DNA from: Clostridiaceae bacterium
Lineage (GTDB): Bacteria; Bacillota; Clostridia; Lachnospirales; Lachnospiraceae
Length of the DNA stretch: 64,000 nt
Assembly (NCBI GenBank): GCA_910575435.1
Contig: CAJTGI010000003.1
Location: 248,001-312,000, forward strand
Direction: 5' to 3'
Part shown: positions 42,495-51,349 of the stretch, one piece after another
Position numbering within the stretch: the first letter of the stretch is position 1
Layout: the number at the start of each line of letters is the position of its first letter
Notes under the pieces: generated by a model
Database searches by the model: none
The model's input: only the letters and a program-made list of their open reading frames with translations
What the model was told of the DNA's origin: nothing
Position numbers and translations under genes: made by a program

Positions 42495-45400
42495 GTGGAA
42501 AAATTATTATTGGAGACATTTGAAGGACTTTCTCTGACAGACCGTCAGAAGAAGGTCTTTTCCAAAGTATATGTAAACAGGGTAATCCTATCTAAACAGG
42601 CGGGGATTGTGACGGTCTATTTGGAGAGCGACCACATCATTCCCTTTCGGGAGATTGGCCTGCTGGAGTATGCCCTGAAGCAAGAATTTGCAAAGACGAA
42701 GTTTTCAGCGGCTGTGCGGGAGCATTTTACGCTGCCTGGCAGTTACACGCCGGAGGCTTTTTGGCGAGAATATTCGGAGAGCGTTTTGCTGCTGCTAAAG
42801 GAGAGGAATGTTCTCCTTTTTAATATGCTATACCGGGGGGAGGTATCCTTTGAGGGAAGCCTGATGCGCATCGCATGCGAGGATGAACTGCTGTTCCGAG
42901 CCAGGGAGCAGGAATTAAAGGAATACATACAGGAAATCTTTCTTGGGAAAGCCGGTCTTTCGATAGATATCCAGGTTTCCTTCTCCTTAGAGAGCCAGTC
43001 CAGGGAGCCAGAGGGATACGAGGTCTTTCGGAGGAATGAACAGGGGTATTATACCTGCAGCCGAGTGAAAGATTTCTATGAGAACGCGCCGCTGACCGCA
43101 GAGGAGTACGGGGCCATGCCGGGAGCAGAGGACTTGTCGCCGGTTTCTGCCAAAGGAAATCCCGGGTCCCATTTAAGTGGGGGAGGTCATCTCGACCAGG
43201 GCTCTCTGATGGCATCTTCCGCTGGAACATCCTCAGGCTTGCAGCAACCTGGCGGGGATGAGATGGGGGAAGGATATTTTGTGCCGGAAGGGGATGCTGC
43301 TATGACGGAGTTCCAGGTTCCGGCAGGAGTCAATGGGGCGATGATGGGCTTTGACCTGCCACCGGAAGGTGCAGAAGGGGCGATGACGGGCTTTGATGCG
43401 CCGCCAGAAGGGGCAAATGGAGCCATGATGGGCTTTGATGTGCCATCCGGGAGGAATGTCCCTGAGGGGAGGGCATCTGCCCCCAAGGCAGAAGCGTTTT
43501 CCCAGCCGGGACATGCTGCCGAAGGAAAAGGGAATTCATCAGGCAAGAAGGCGAAGGAGGCTTCTTCCGGGAGGAACTATGGGGATAAGGCCCAGAGCCA
43601 GGGGAAGAGGGGCTTTTACAAGAAGGGCGGTGCCAGATGGGGAAAAGGCCCGGTGGACCCGGACTGCTTCTATGGCAGGAACTGCGAGGGGGAGGTTATT
43701 AAGATTGCCGATATCCAGGGGGAAGTGCCGGAGGCTGTCATCGAGGGCATGGTGCTTTCCGTGGAGGAGCGGGAAATCAGAAATGAGAAGGTGATTTATA
43801 TGTTCAACCTCTCAGATTTTACCGACTCCATTATGGCAAAGATCTTTCTTGAAAAGGAAGAACTGGAACTGATGCGGGAGAATGTGAAGAAGGGCGCATT
43901 TATCAAGATCAAGGGAAATCCCATGTACGATACCTACAGCCGGGAGATTACCATGGGCTCCATCAAGGGCATGAAGCCCGGGGTGGATACCCGGGTGAAG
44001 CGGATGGATGCCTATGAGGGCAGGAAGAGGGTGGAGCTCCACGCCCACACCCAGATGAGCGAGATGGATTCCGTGGTGCCGGTGCGGGACTTCGTGAAGA
44101 CGGCGAAGAACTGGGGGCATCCCGCCCTAGCCATCACCGACCACGGCGTGGTCCAGGCATTCCCGGATGCGGACCACGAGGTAGACCCAGAGGGGGATTT
44201 TAAGATGCTCTACGGGGTGGAGGCCTATCTGGTGGATGATCTCATTGAGACGGTGAAAAATGGAAAGGGGCAGGACTTTCATGGCACCTTCGTGGTGTTC
44301 GACTTGGAGACGACCGGCATTGGTCCAAAGAGCAATGAAATCATCGAGATCGGGGCCGTCAAGGTGGTGGATGGAGCCGTGGGTGAGACCTTCAGCGAGT
44401 TTGTGAACCCGGAGCGGCCCATTCCCTACCATATCCAGGAACTGACGGGGATTGATGATTCCATGGTGGCTGGGGCGGAGACGATTGATGCCATCCTGCC
44501 CCGATTTCTGTCTTTCTGCCAGGGGGCCGTGATGGTGGCTCACAATGCCAGCTTTGATATGGGATTTATTGAGCAGAAGGCCGGGGATCGGGGAATCGAG
44601 ACAGACTTTACCGTGATTGACACGGTGTCCGTGGCCAGGGCGCTGCTGCCTGACTTAAAAAGGTATAAGCTGGACACGGTGGCGAAAAAGTTGGGAGTAT
44701 CCTTGGAGAACCATCACCGGGCGGTGGACGATGCCACAGCCACGGCGGAAATCTTCGTGAAGATGCTGGAACGTCTGGAGGAGCGGGAGATTGTGAATCT
44801 GGAACAGTTAAATGAATTTGGGAAGCCGAATGCAGAGGCTGTGAAGAAGATGCCCTCCTACCATGCGGTGATTCTGGCGAAAAATGAGACGGGGCGCATC
44901 AATCTATATCGGCTGGTGTCTGAGTCCCACCTGCATTATTTTTCCCGCAGGCCCAGGCTTCCCAAGAGCCTCTTTTTAAAGTGGCGGGAGGGGCTGATGA
45001 TCGGCTCCGCCTGCGAGGCCGGGGAGCTTTATCGGGCAATCGTGGAGGAGCGGCCCGAGGAGGAGATTGACAGATTGGTGAATTTTTATGACTATCTGGA
45101 AATCCAGCCCCTGGGTAATAACCAATTCATGGTGCGGGATCAGAACCGCTACCCCCAGATTCAGGATGAGAATGACCTGATGGAGATCAATCGGAAGATC
45201 GTCAAGCTGGGGGAGGATTACGGCAAGCTGGTGGTTGCCACCTGCGACGTGCATTTCCTGGAGGCAGAGGACGAGGTGTACCGCCGGATTATCATGGCTG
45301 GAAAGGGCTTTGCCGATGCGGACGACCAGGCACCCCTGTATTTTCGCACCACGGAGGAGATGCTGGCGGAATTTCAGTATCTGGGGTCGAAGAAGGCGGA

Positions 45401-47375
45401 GGAGATTGTGATTACCAACACCAATCTCATTGCGGACATGGTGGACAAGATCACCCCCTGCAGTCCCAGGAAGTGTCCCCCCCAGATTGAAAATTCGGAC
45501 CAGGACTTGCGGGATATCTGCTATAACAAGGCCCATGAAATCTATGGGCCGGATTTGCCCCCGGTGGTGACGGAGCGGTTGGAGAGGGAGTTAAATTCTA
45601 TCATCAGCAACGGCTATGCGGTGATGTATATCATAGCGCAGAAACTGGTGTGGAAATCCAATGAGGACGGCTATCTTGTGGGTTCCCGCGGTTCCGTGGG
45701 GTCTTCTTTTGCGGCTACCATGGCGGGCATCACGGAGATTAATCCCCTGCAGGCCCACTATTACTGCAAGGAATGCCATTACTATGATTTTGACTCGCAG
45801 GAGCTGAAGGCTCATTCCGGCAATTCGGCCTGCGACCTGCCGGACAGGAAGTGTCCACGGTGCGGTGCGATGCTAGAGAAGGAGGGGCACGATATTCCCT
45901 TTGAGACGTTCCTAGGTTTTAAGGGAAATAAGGAGCCGGATATCGACCTGAACTTTTCCAGCGAGTACCAGAGCAATGCCCACGACTACACGGAGGTCAT
46001 CTTTGGGGCGGGGCAGACCTTCCGTGCGGGGACGGTGGGCACTCTGGCGGAAAAGACCGCCTACGGCTATGTGAAGAAATACTGCGAGGAGCGGGAGATT
46101 CACAAGAGGAGTGCGGAGATCGAGCGGATTGCCCGCGGATGCGAGGGGGTTCGCCGCTCCACGGGGCAGCATCCCGGCGGCATCGTGGTGCTTCCCGTGG
46201 GGGAGGAAATCTATACCTTTACGCCGGTGCAGCACCCGGCCAATGATATGACCACCAAGATTGTCACCACCCATTTCGACTACCATAAGATTGACGCCAA
46301 TCTTTTGAAACTGGATATCCTGGGGCATCAGGACCCCACTATGATTCGGATGCTGGAAGACTTGACCGATGTGGAGGCGGACAAGATTCCCATGGACGAC
46401 CATGCGGTGCTGTCTCTTTTCGAGAGCACGGAGGCGCTGGGAGTCGCGCCGGAGGACATTGGCGGATGCACTTTGGGATGCCTGGGGCTGCCGGAGTTTG
46501 GCACGCCCTTCGTCATCGGGATGCTCTTAGATGCCAAGCCGAAGAACTTTTCCGATCTGGTGCGCATTTCCGGGCTGTCCCACGGGACGGACGTGTGGCT
46601 GAACAATGCCCAGTATTTTATCCAGAATGGGGACTGTACCCTGTCCACGGCCATCTGTACCAGGGATGATATTATGACCTACCTGATTCATATGGGGGTG
46701 GAGAATGAGCGGTCTTTCAAGATCATGGAGAGCGTGAGGAAGGGCAAGGGGCTGACCCCGGATATGGAGGAGGACATGCGGGCAGCGGGCGTGCCGGAGT
46801 GGTATCTGGAATCCTGCCGCAGGATCAAGTATATGTTTCCCAAGGCCCATGCGGCGGCTTACGTGATGATGGCCCTGCGGGTGGCCTATTTCAAGGTGCA
46901 TTATCCCCTGGCCTACTATGCGGCATTTTTCAGCATCCGCGCCACCTCCTTTAACTATGAGCTGATGTGCATGGGGAAGGAGCGGCTGAATTATTATATG
47001 GAGGATTACAACCATCGGAAGAATGAACTGTCGGACAAGGAGAAGAGTACCCTGGAAGATATGAAGATCGTCCAGGAGATGTACGCCAGAGGATTTGATT
47101 TCGTGAAGATTGACATCTACCGCTCCAAGGCAAATCGCTTCCAGATCGTGGACGGGAAGCTGATGCCTTCCTTCGCCACCATCGACGGGCTGGGGGATAA
47201 GGCGGCGGAGTTGATCGAGGATGAGGCCAGCAAAGGCTCCTTTCTGTCCAGGGAGGATTTTAAGAACCGCTGCAAGGTGTCGACGGGAACGGTGGAGATG
47301 ATGGGGAAATTGGGGCTGTTGGGTGATCTGCCCCACACGAACCAGATTTCCCTGATGGACTTTATGGAGATGTGA
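42495..47375 (+). CDS. polC: DNA polymerase III PolC-type alpha subunit
   Basis: This 1626-residue replicase has built-in proofreading. The N-terminal domain (1-200) is followed by a low-complexity region (about 210-385) with three tandem GAMMGFD-type repeats. Next come an OB fold, the split PHP domain (ELHAHTQMSEMDS), and a DEDDh exonuclease (VVFDLETTGIGPKSNEI, AHNASFDMGF, HHRAVDDATATAE). The polymerase core follows, with GSRGSVGSSFAATMAGITEI and EPDIDLNFSSEY, and a zinc cluster (CKECHYYDF..CPRCG). Bacillus PolC is about 1440 residues, and the extra length is mostly the low-complexity insert. GTG 42495 follows AAGGTG by 8 bases. Confidence 0.95.
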   Translation: MEKLLLETFEGLSLTDRQKKVFSKVYVNRVILSKQAGIVTVYLESDHIIPFREIGLLEYALKQEFAKTKFSAAVREHFTLPGSYTPEAFWREYSESVLLLLKERNVLLFNMLYRGEVSFEGSLMRIACEDELLFRAREQELKEYIQEIFLGKAGLSIDIQVSFSLESQSREPEGYEVFRRNEQGYYTCSRVKDFYENAPLTAEEYGAMPGAEDLSPVSAKGNPGSHLSGGGHLDQGSLMASSAGTSSGLQQPGGDEMGEGYFVPEGDAAMTEFQVPAGVNGAMMGFDLPPEGAEGAMTGFDAPPEGANGAMMGFDVPSGRNVPEGRASAPKAEAFSQPGHAAEGKGNSSGKKAKEASSGRNYGDKAQSQGKRGFYKKGGARWGKGPVDPDCFYGRNCEGEVIKIADIQGEVPEAVIEGMVLSVEEREIRNEKVIYMFNLSDFTDSIMAKIFLEKEELELMRENVKKGAFIKIKGNPMYDTYSREITMGSIKGMKPGVDTRVKRMDAYEGRKRVELHAHTQMSEMDSVVPVRDFVKTAKNWGHPALAITDHGVVQAFPDADHEVDPEGDFKMLYGVEAYLVDDLIETVKNGKGQDFHGTFVVFDLETTGIGPKSNEIIEIGAVKVVDGAVGETFSEFVNPERPIPYHIQELTGIDDSMVAGAETIDAILPRFLSFCQGAVMVAHNASFDMGFIEQKAGDRGIETDFTVIDTVSVARALLPDLKRYKLDTVAKKLGVSLENHHRAVDDATATAEIFVKMLERLEEREIVNLEQLNEFGKPNAEAVKKMPSYHAVILAKNETGRINLYRLVSESHLHYFSRRPRLPKSLFLKWREGLMIGSACEAGELYRAIVEERPEEEIDRLVNFYDYLEIQPLGNNQFMVRDQNRYPQIQDENDLMEINRKIVKLGEDYGKLVVATCDVHFLEAEDEVYRRIIMAGKGFADADDQAPLYFRTTEEMLAEFQYLGSKKAEEIVITNTNLIADMVDKITPCSPRKCPPQIENSDQDLRDICYNKAHEIYGPDLPPVVTERLERELNSIISNGYAVMYIIAQKLVWKSNEDGYLVGSRGSVGSSFAATMAGITEINPLQAHYYCKECHYYDFDSQELKAHSGNSACDLPDRKCPRCGAMLEKEGHDIPFETFLGFKGNKEPDIDLNFSSEYQSNAHDYTEVIFGAGQTFRAGTVGTLAEKTAYGYVKKYCEEREIHKRSAEIERIARGCEGVRRSTGQHPGGIVVLPVGEEIYTFTPVQHPANDMTTKIVTTHFDYHKIDANLLKLDILGHQDPTMIRMLEDLTDVEADKIPMDDHAVLSLFESTEALGVAPEDIGGCTLGCLGLPEFGTPFVIGMLLDAKPKNFSDLVRISGLSHGTDVWLNNAQYFIQNGDCTLSTAICTRDDIMTYLIHMGVENERSFKIMESVRKGKGLTPDMEEDMRAAGVPEWYLESCRRIKYMFPKAHAAAYVMMALRVAYFKVHYPLAYYAAFFSIRATSFNYELMCMGKERLNYYMEDYNHRKNELSDKEKSTLEDMKIVQEMYARGFDFVKIDIYRSKANRFQIVDGKLMPSFATIDGLGDKAAELIEDEASKGSFLSREDFKNRCKVSTGTVEMMGKLGLLGDLPHTNQISLMDFMEM
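43327..43455 (+). repeat. Tandem repeats inside polC
   Basis: Three units encode variants of G(V/A)(N/E)GAM(M/T)GFD(L/A/V)P, about 16 codons each, in the linker before the OB fold. The DNA copies have diverged, so the repeat is not a very recent duplication. Confidence 0.7.
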
Positions 47376-47394
47376 CTAAAACAGCGAGCAGAGC

Positions 47395-47530
47395 CATAGC
47401 AAATATCATGCTTGCATAGATATTTGCTATGATTGTGCGAGCGTCCATCATGAGGAACGAAGCACTGCTATAAGCGGTGCGGGAGTTCCGAATGATGGAG
47501 AACTGGTAAAGCTGCGTAGCAGCGGCAGTT
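47395..47530 (+). other. Three consecutive strong hairpins between polC and the alkylation repair gene
   Basis: First: CATAGCAAATATC (47395-47407) with GATATTTGCTATG (47419-47431). Second: CCATCAT (47445-47451) with ATGATGG (47492-47498), enclosing GGAAC/GTTCC and GCACTGCT/AGCGGTGC. Third: AACTG/CAGTT enclosing GCTGC-GTA-GCAGC (47501-47530). None has a T-tract. It looks like a folded RNA of unknown role. Confidence 0.55.
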
Positions 47531-47568
47531 CGATGTTTTAGTTATTAACAGAATCTAAGGAGGAGAAC

Positions 47569-48291
47569 ATGCTTAGGGAAGAGGTGCAGGAGTGGCTAAA
47601 GCAGCAGGCGGAGGCGGATTACCAGTCTTTTAGCGCCGCCTTGATCCCGGGGGAGGAGCATCTCTTGGGAATCCGGCTGCCCATGCTTAGAAAGAAGGCG
47701 AAGGAGCTGGCAAAGGAGGACTGGAAAGCATATCTGGCATTTTCAGATATTGAGTTTTTTGAGGAGGCCATGCTACAGGGAATGATTTTAGGATATGCCA
47801 GAGCGCCCTTGGAGGAAATCCTTGGGGAAGCGGAAAAATTCATCCCCCGAATTAGGAATTGGTCGGTGAACGATTCCTTCTGCAATTCCTTTAAGGTTGC
47901 GAAAAAATATCCCGGGGAGGTGTGGGAGTTTCTGATGAAATATCGGCACAGCAGGGAGGAATACCAGGTGCGGGTGGTGGCGGTGATGCTGTTAAACCAC
48001 TACCTGACGGAGGAGTATATTGATCGGGTGCTGGAGGTGCTGGGGGCATTGGATGTGGGAGAATACTATGCCAGCATGGCGGTGGCCTGGGCTTTTGCCT
48101 CTGCCTGGGGCAAATTTCCTGACAGAACCAGGGAATATCTGGCAGGACATGGCATTGACCCGGGGACGTACCGAAAAACCTTGCAGAAATGCCTGGAATC
48201 ATACCGGGTTAGCCAGGAGGACAAGGCATGGGCGCGCCGGGAGAGGGAACGACTGAAAAAGACTAATATCGTTTTGCCTGGGGCGTTGTAG
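47569..48291 (+). CDS. DNA alkylation repair protein (AlkC/AlkD HEAT-repeat family)
   Basis: This 240-residue all-helical protein matches the AlkD-like HEAT-repeat family that removes alkylated bases such as 3-methyladenine and 7-methylguanine. Motifs include LGIRLPMLRKKAKELAKEDW, FIPRIRNWSVNDSFCNSFK with the conserved W and D, and YYASMAVAWAFASAWGKFP. GGAGG lies 5 bases before the ATG. The gene is alone behind the structured spacer. Confidence 0.85.
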   Translation: MLREEVQEWLKQQAEADYQSFSAALIPGEEHLLGIRLPMLRKKAKELAKEDWKAYLAFSDIEFFEEAMLQGMILGYARAPLEEILGEAEKFIPRIRNWSVNDSFCNSFKVAKKYPGEVWEFLMKYRHSREEYQVRVVAVMLLNHYLTEEYIDRVLEVLGALDVGEYYASMAVAWAFASAWGKFPDRTREYLAGHGIDPGTYRKTLQKCLESYRVSQEDKAWARRERERLKKTNIVLPGAL

Positions 48292-48359
48292 GATTTTAGG
48301 ACATACTGTGAATAGGAACTTTTGTGAAAATTTAGTGCTTTTTTGGGAGAATGGCGTGG

Positions 48360-48388
48360 TTGTAGCTGGAAAGGAATAATGGTATAAT
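48360..48388 (+). promoter_or_regulatory. Promoter of the GGDEF/EAL/PocR gene
   Basis: TTGTAG and TATAAT are 17 nt apart, 49 bases before the start. Confidence 0.6.
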
Positions 48389-48437
48389 TTAAAAGAATTA
48401 AGGATTAATTATAAAGGGATAAAGCGAGGGTGACGTT

Positions 48438-51194
48438 ATGGAATGTAATGATATGTGCGCGGAGAATGAGCCTCTTAGATTTCTCTCACATATTTATTAT
48501 AAAATCGTGAAGATTAATCTTGCCACGGAAGTTTTTGAGTATCTGAAAGGCGGCGATGACCAGGATGATGGACAGGGCGGCTGTGGCTGTCATATTTCCC
48601 AGTGGTTTAGGAACTTTGTGGAGACGGGTCAGATTTATTATGACGATGAGGAGAAATTTCTGTTGTTTGCAGATATCCAGCGTATGCGAGAGTCTTTTAG
48701 AGATGGGAGCAAGTATATCTGCTGTCATTGCCGCATTAAGATTGATGGGGAGTTTCGCTGGGTTTCTATGGAGCTTGCGCCCAGCCAGGAATATTCCCAT
48801 GACAATGAAGTGGTGTACCTGTATGTCAAGAATATTCATGAGGAAATGAAAGTTGATTTCGAGGAGCGGGATTTTGTCACGGGCGGTCTGAACCGCCGGG
48901 GATTTCTGCGTCAGGGACGCAGGTATCTGGACGGGATGAATGCTTCGGGGGAATTGGCAGTGCTGGTGTTTAATATCAAAGGATTTAAGGCGATCAATGA
49001 ACTCTTTGGCGTGGAGGGGGGAGATGAACTTCTAAGGCTTACATATGGCCAGCTGAAATCTTCTACTCTGCATCCAATTCTGATTGCCAGAATAGAGGGA
49101 GACCGGTTCGCATGCCTGGTGGAGCGGAAGAATTTGGATTATGGCATGCTGCCTGATATTTGCCGGAGAAATTTTGTCAGAGATGAAAAGAATATTAGCG
49201 TATATGTCAGGTGCGGAATCTATCCGGTGGAGGATAGGAGAATACCTGTGAACACTATGTGTGATTACGCAAAAATCGCCATTGGCTGCATTGTGGACGA
49301 ATATTTGAAGCCCTATGCCATATTTGACCAGTCCATGCGGATAAATTACATCATTCGTTCGGAAGTGAGGGGGCGTATTGGCAGCGCGCTGGAGAGAAGG
49401 GAATTCCAAGTGTATTACCAGCCCGTTTTCCACGCCAGGACGGGGCGTCTGGTATCGGCAGAAGCTCTTGTGAGGTGGAACCATCCGAGACAGGGGCTGC
49501 TTTCTCCCGAGGCATTTATTCCTGCGCTAGAGGAGAGCGGCCACATTACCCGGCTGGATAGTTTTGTGCTGGAGGAGGTGAAGCGCTTCCAGCGGGAGAG
49601 GAAGATGCGGGGCTTGCACACGGTGCCGATCTCTGTCAATCTATCTTGGATGGACTTTTTTGACGAGGCGGTAGTCGGCTCTATCATGGAGGATTTAAAG
49701 GGGGGCGTTATGGAGAGGATCCCGGTGAGGTTTGAAGTGACGGAGACTTGCTGCGCGGCCCTGATGGATAGGGGAGACCATGTGATTGCTGACTTGCGTG
49801 GGGCGGGGGCAAGCATTCTGCTGGATGATTTTGGCAGTGGCTCTACATCTTTTTCCGTGGTGAGCGATTGTGACTTTGACATGATCAAGCTGGATATGGG
49901 AATTGTGCAGAAGATTACTACGGGGGGGAAGATTAAGAGCATTATTCATTCCATGATTGACATGGTGCACCATTTGGGCGCAAAGGTGATTGCGGAGGGA
50001 GTGGAGACCCAGGAACAGCTGGACTTCCTCAATCGCCATGACTGCGACTATATCCAGGGGAATTATTTTTCTAAGCCCCTCCGGGAAGAACAGTTCTTGG
50101 AATTATTGGAGAATGGGCTGAAAAAGGAGATTCCGCTGCCTGTGGAGAAGCAGCTGGCCCTGACGGATCTCATCAGCGTGGAAACGTTGCAAAAAATCCA
50201 GGATGCTTTTTCTGACATGTCTGGCATGGCGGCGCTGACCACGGATCGAGATGGCGTTCCCGTGACCCAGGGTTCTAATTTTACAGAATTTTGCATGAAG
50301 CATACCAGAAATTCCGTGCTGGGAGCGAAACGATGCTCAGAGTGCGACCGCATTGGTGCGGAGGTGGCTCTGGATAAGGGCAACTCCTGTGCCTATGAGT
50401 GCCATGCGGGGCTTGTGGATTTTTCTGCGCCAATCATAGCGAATGGAGAGATGCTGGGATGCTTTATCGGCGGCCAGGTTCTGCCTGAGAGGCCAGACAG
50501 GGAGAAGGTGAGGCGGATTGCCCAGGAACTGGGAATTGATCCTCAGCAGTATGAAGAGGCGGCGTGCAAAGTGAATGTGGTGGACAAGGAGCGGATCGAC
50601 AAGGCGGCAAGATCCCTCTATACCATAGCCAACGTGCTGTCAGACATGGCATATCATAAATATATGATGGATGTGGGAAATGACATGCTCCGGGAGAAGA
50701 ATATGGAACTGGATTTTCTGGCAAACTATGATATGCTGACAAAGTTAAATAACAGGCATCACATGATGCATTTTTTCCGGCAGTTCGAGGGATCGGGTAA
50801 GCCTTTCTGCGTCATTATCGGGGACATAGATGATTTTAAGGTAATCAATGATACCTACGGCCATGATTGCGGAGACCTGGTACTTTATACGGTGGCAGAC
50901 ATTATCAAGAATACTTTGGGACAGCGAGGCGTTCCCTGCCGCTGGGGCGGGGAGGAGTTTTTGATGCTGGTATATGGGGAGCAGGAGACAGCAGGAGAGA
51001 TTTTGGAGTTGGTGCGGCATAAGATCGAGCAGAATGTGGTGAATTACCATGGGCAGGATGTGCGGGTGACCATGACTTTTGGCATGGCATTTTACAAGGA
51101 GCGGGCCAATGTGGAAAAAATGATCTCCCTGGCGGACCAGAGGCTTTACTACGGAAAGAACCATGGAAAAAATAGAATTGTCATGGCATCTTGA
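48438..51194 (+). CDS. c-di-GMP signalling protein PAS-GGDEF-EAL-PocR-GGDEF
   Basis: This 918-residue cytosolic protein can plausibly both make and break c-di-GMP. Residues 1-140 are PAS-like. The first GGDEF-like domain (145-310) has decayed to IEGDRF. The EAL domain (320-560) keeps SAEALVRWNHP, DDFGSGSTS and VIAEGVET, but the ELTES position reads VTETCC. A PocR ligand-binding domain follows (about 590-740) with the CSECDR, CAYECHAG and GGQVLPERP segments that may bind a metal or small molecule. The last domain (755-915) is a sound GGDEF (DIDDFKVINDTYGHDCGD, WGGEEF). It is unlinked to motility genes here. Confidence 0.88.
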   Translation: MECNDMCAENEPLRFLSHIYYKIVKINLATEVFEYLKGGDDQDDGQGGCGCHISQWFRNFVETGQIYYDDEEKFLLFADIQRMRESFRDGSKYICCHCRIKIDGEFRWVSMELAPSQEYSHDNEVVYLYVKNIHEEMKVDFEERDFVTGGLNRRGFLRQGRRYLDGMNASGELAVLVFNIKGFKAINELFGVEGGDELLRLTYGQLKSSTLHPILIARIEGDRFACLVERKNLDYGMLPDICRRNFVRDEKNISVYVRCGIYPVEDRRIPVNTMCDYAKIAIGCIVDEYLKPYAIFDQSMRINYIIRSEVRGRIGSALERREFQVYYQPVFHARTGRLVSAEALVRWNHPRQGLLSPEAFIPALEESGHITRLDSFVLEEVKRFQRERKMRGLHTVPISVNLSWMDFFDEAVVGSIMEDLKGGVMERIPVRFEVTETCCAALMDRGDHVIADLRGAGASILLDDFGSGSTSFSVVSDCDFDMIKLDMGIVQKITTGGKIKSIIHSMIDMVHHLGAKVIAEGVETQEQLDFLNRHDCDYIQGNYFSKPLREEQFLELLENGLKKEIPLPVEKQLALTDLISVETLQKIQDAFSDMSGMAALTTDRDGVPVTQGSNFTEFCMKHTRNSVLGAKRCSECDRIGAEVALDKGNSCAYECHAGLVDFSAPIIANGEMLGCFIGGQVLPERPDREKVRRIAQELGIDPQQYEEAACKVNVVDKERIDKAARSLYTIANVLSDMAYHKYMMDVGNDMLREKNMELDFLANYDMLTKLNNRHHMMHFFRQFEGSGKPFCVIIGDIDDFKVINDTYGHDCGDLVLYTVADIIKNTLGQRGVPCRWGGEEFLMLVYGEQETAGEILELVRHKIEQNVVNYHGQDVRVTMTFGMAFYKERANVEKMISLADQRLYYGKNHGKNRIVMAS

Positions 51195-51267
51195 CAAAGT
51201 TTCTTCTGGATGGTAAGATTTTATCAAGTGCAGCCAATCTGGCTTGCACTTTGATTTTACGAAAGAG

Positions 51268-51294
51268 CTAGCACTCGATAAAGAGAAGTGCTAA
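51268..51294 (+). promoter_or_regulatory. CIRCE element (HrcA operator) upstream of lon
   Basis: CTAGCACTC (51268-51276), nine bases, AAGTGCTAA (51286-51294). This matches the consensus TTAGCACTC-N9-GAGTGCTAA in 16 of 18 positions with exact spacing. It lies 55 bases before lon. HrcA should repress lon until heat or protein stress. Confidence 0.85.
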
Positions 51295-51349
51295 CAAAAT
51301 ATGGCACGCCGTGGAAGGCGTCGCTGCCATGTATGAATAGGAGGAGAAC

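Noticed and set aside
43327-43455. Frameshift or assembly error in polC
   Set aside because: The frame is continuous across the repeats and all downstream domains are intact, so the insert is genuine coding sequence.
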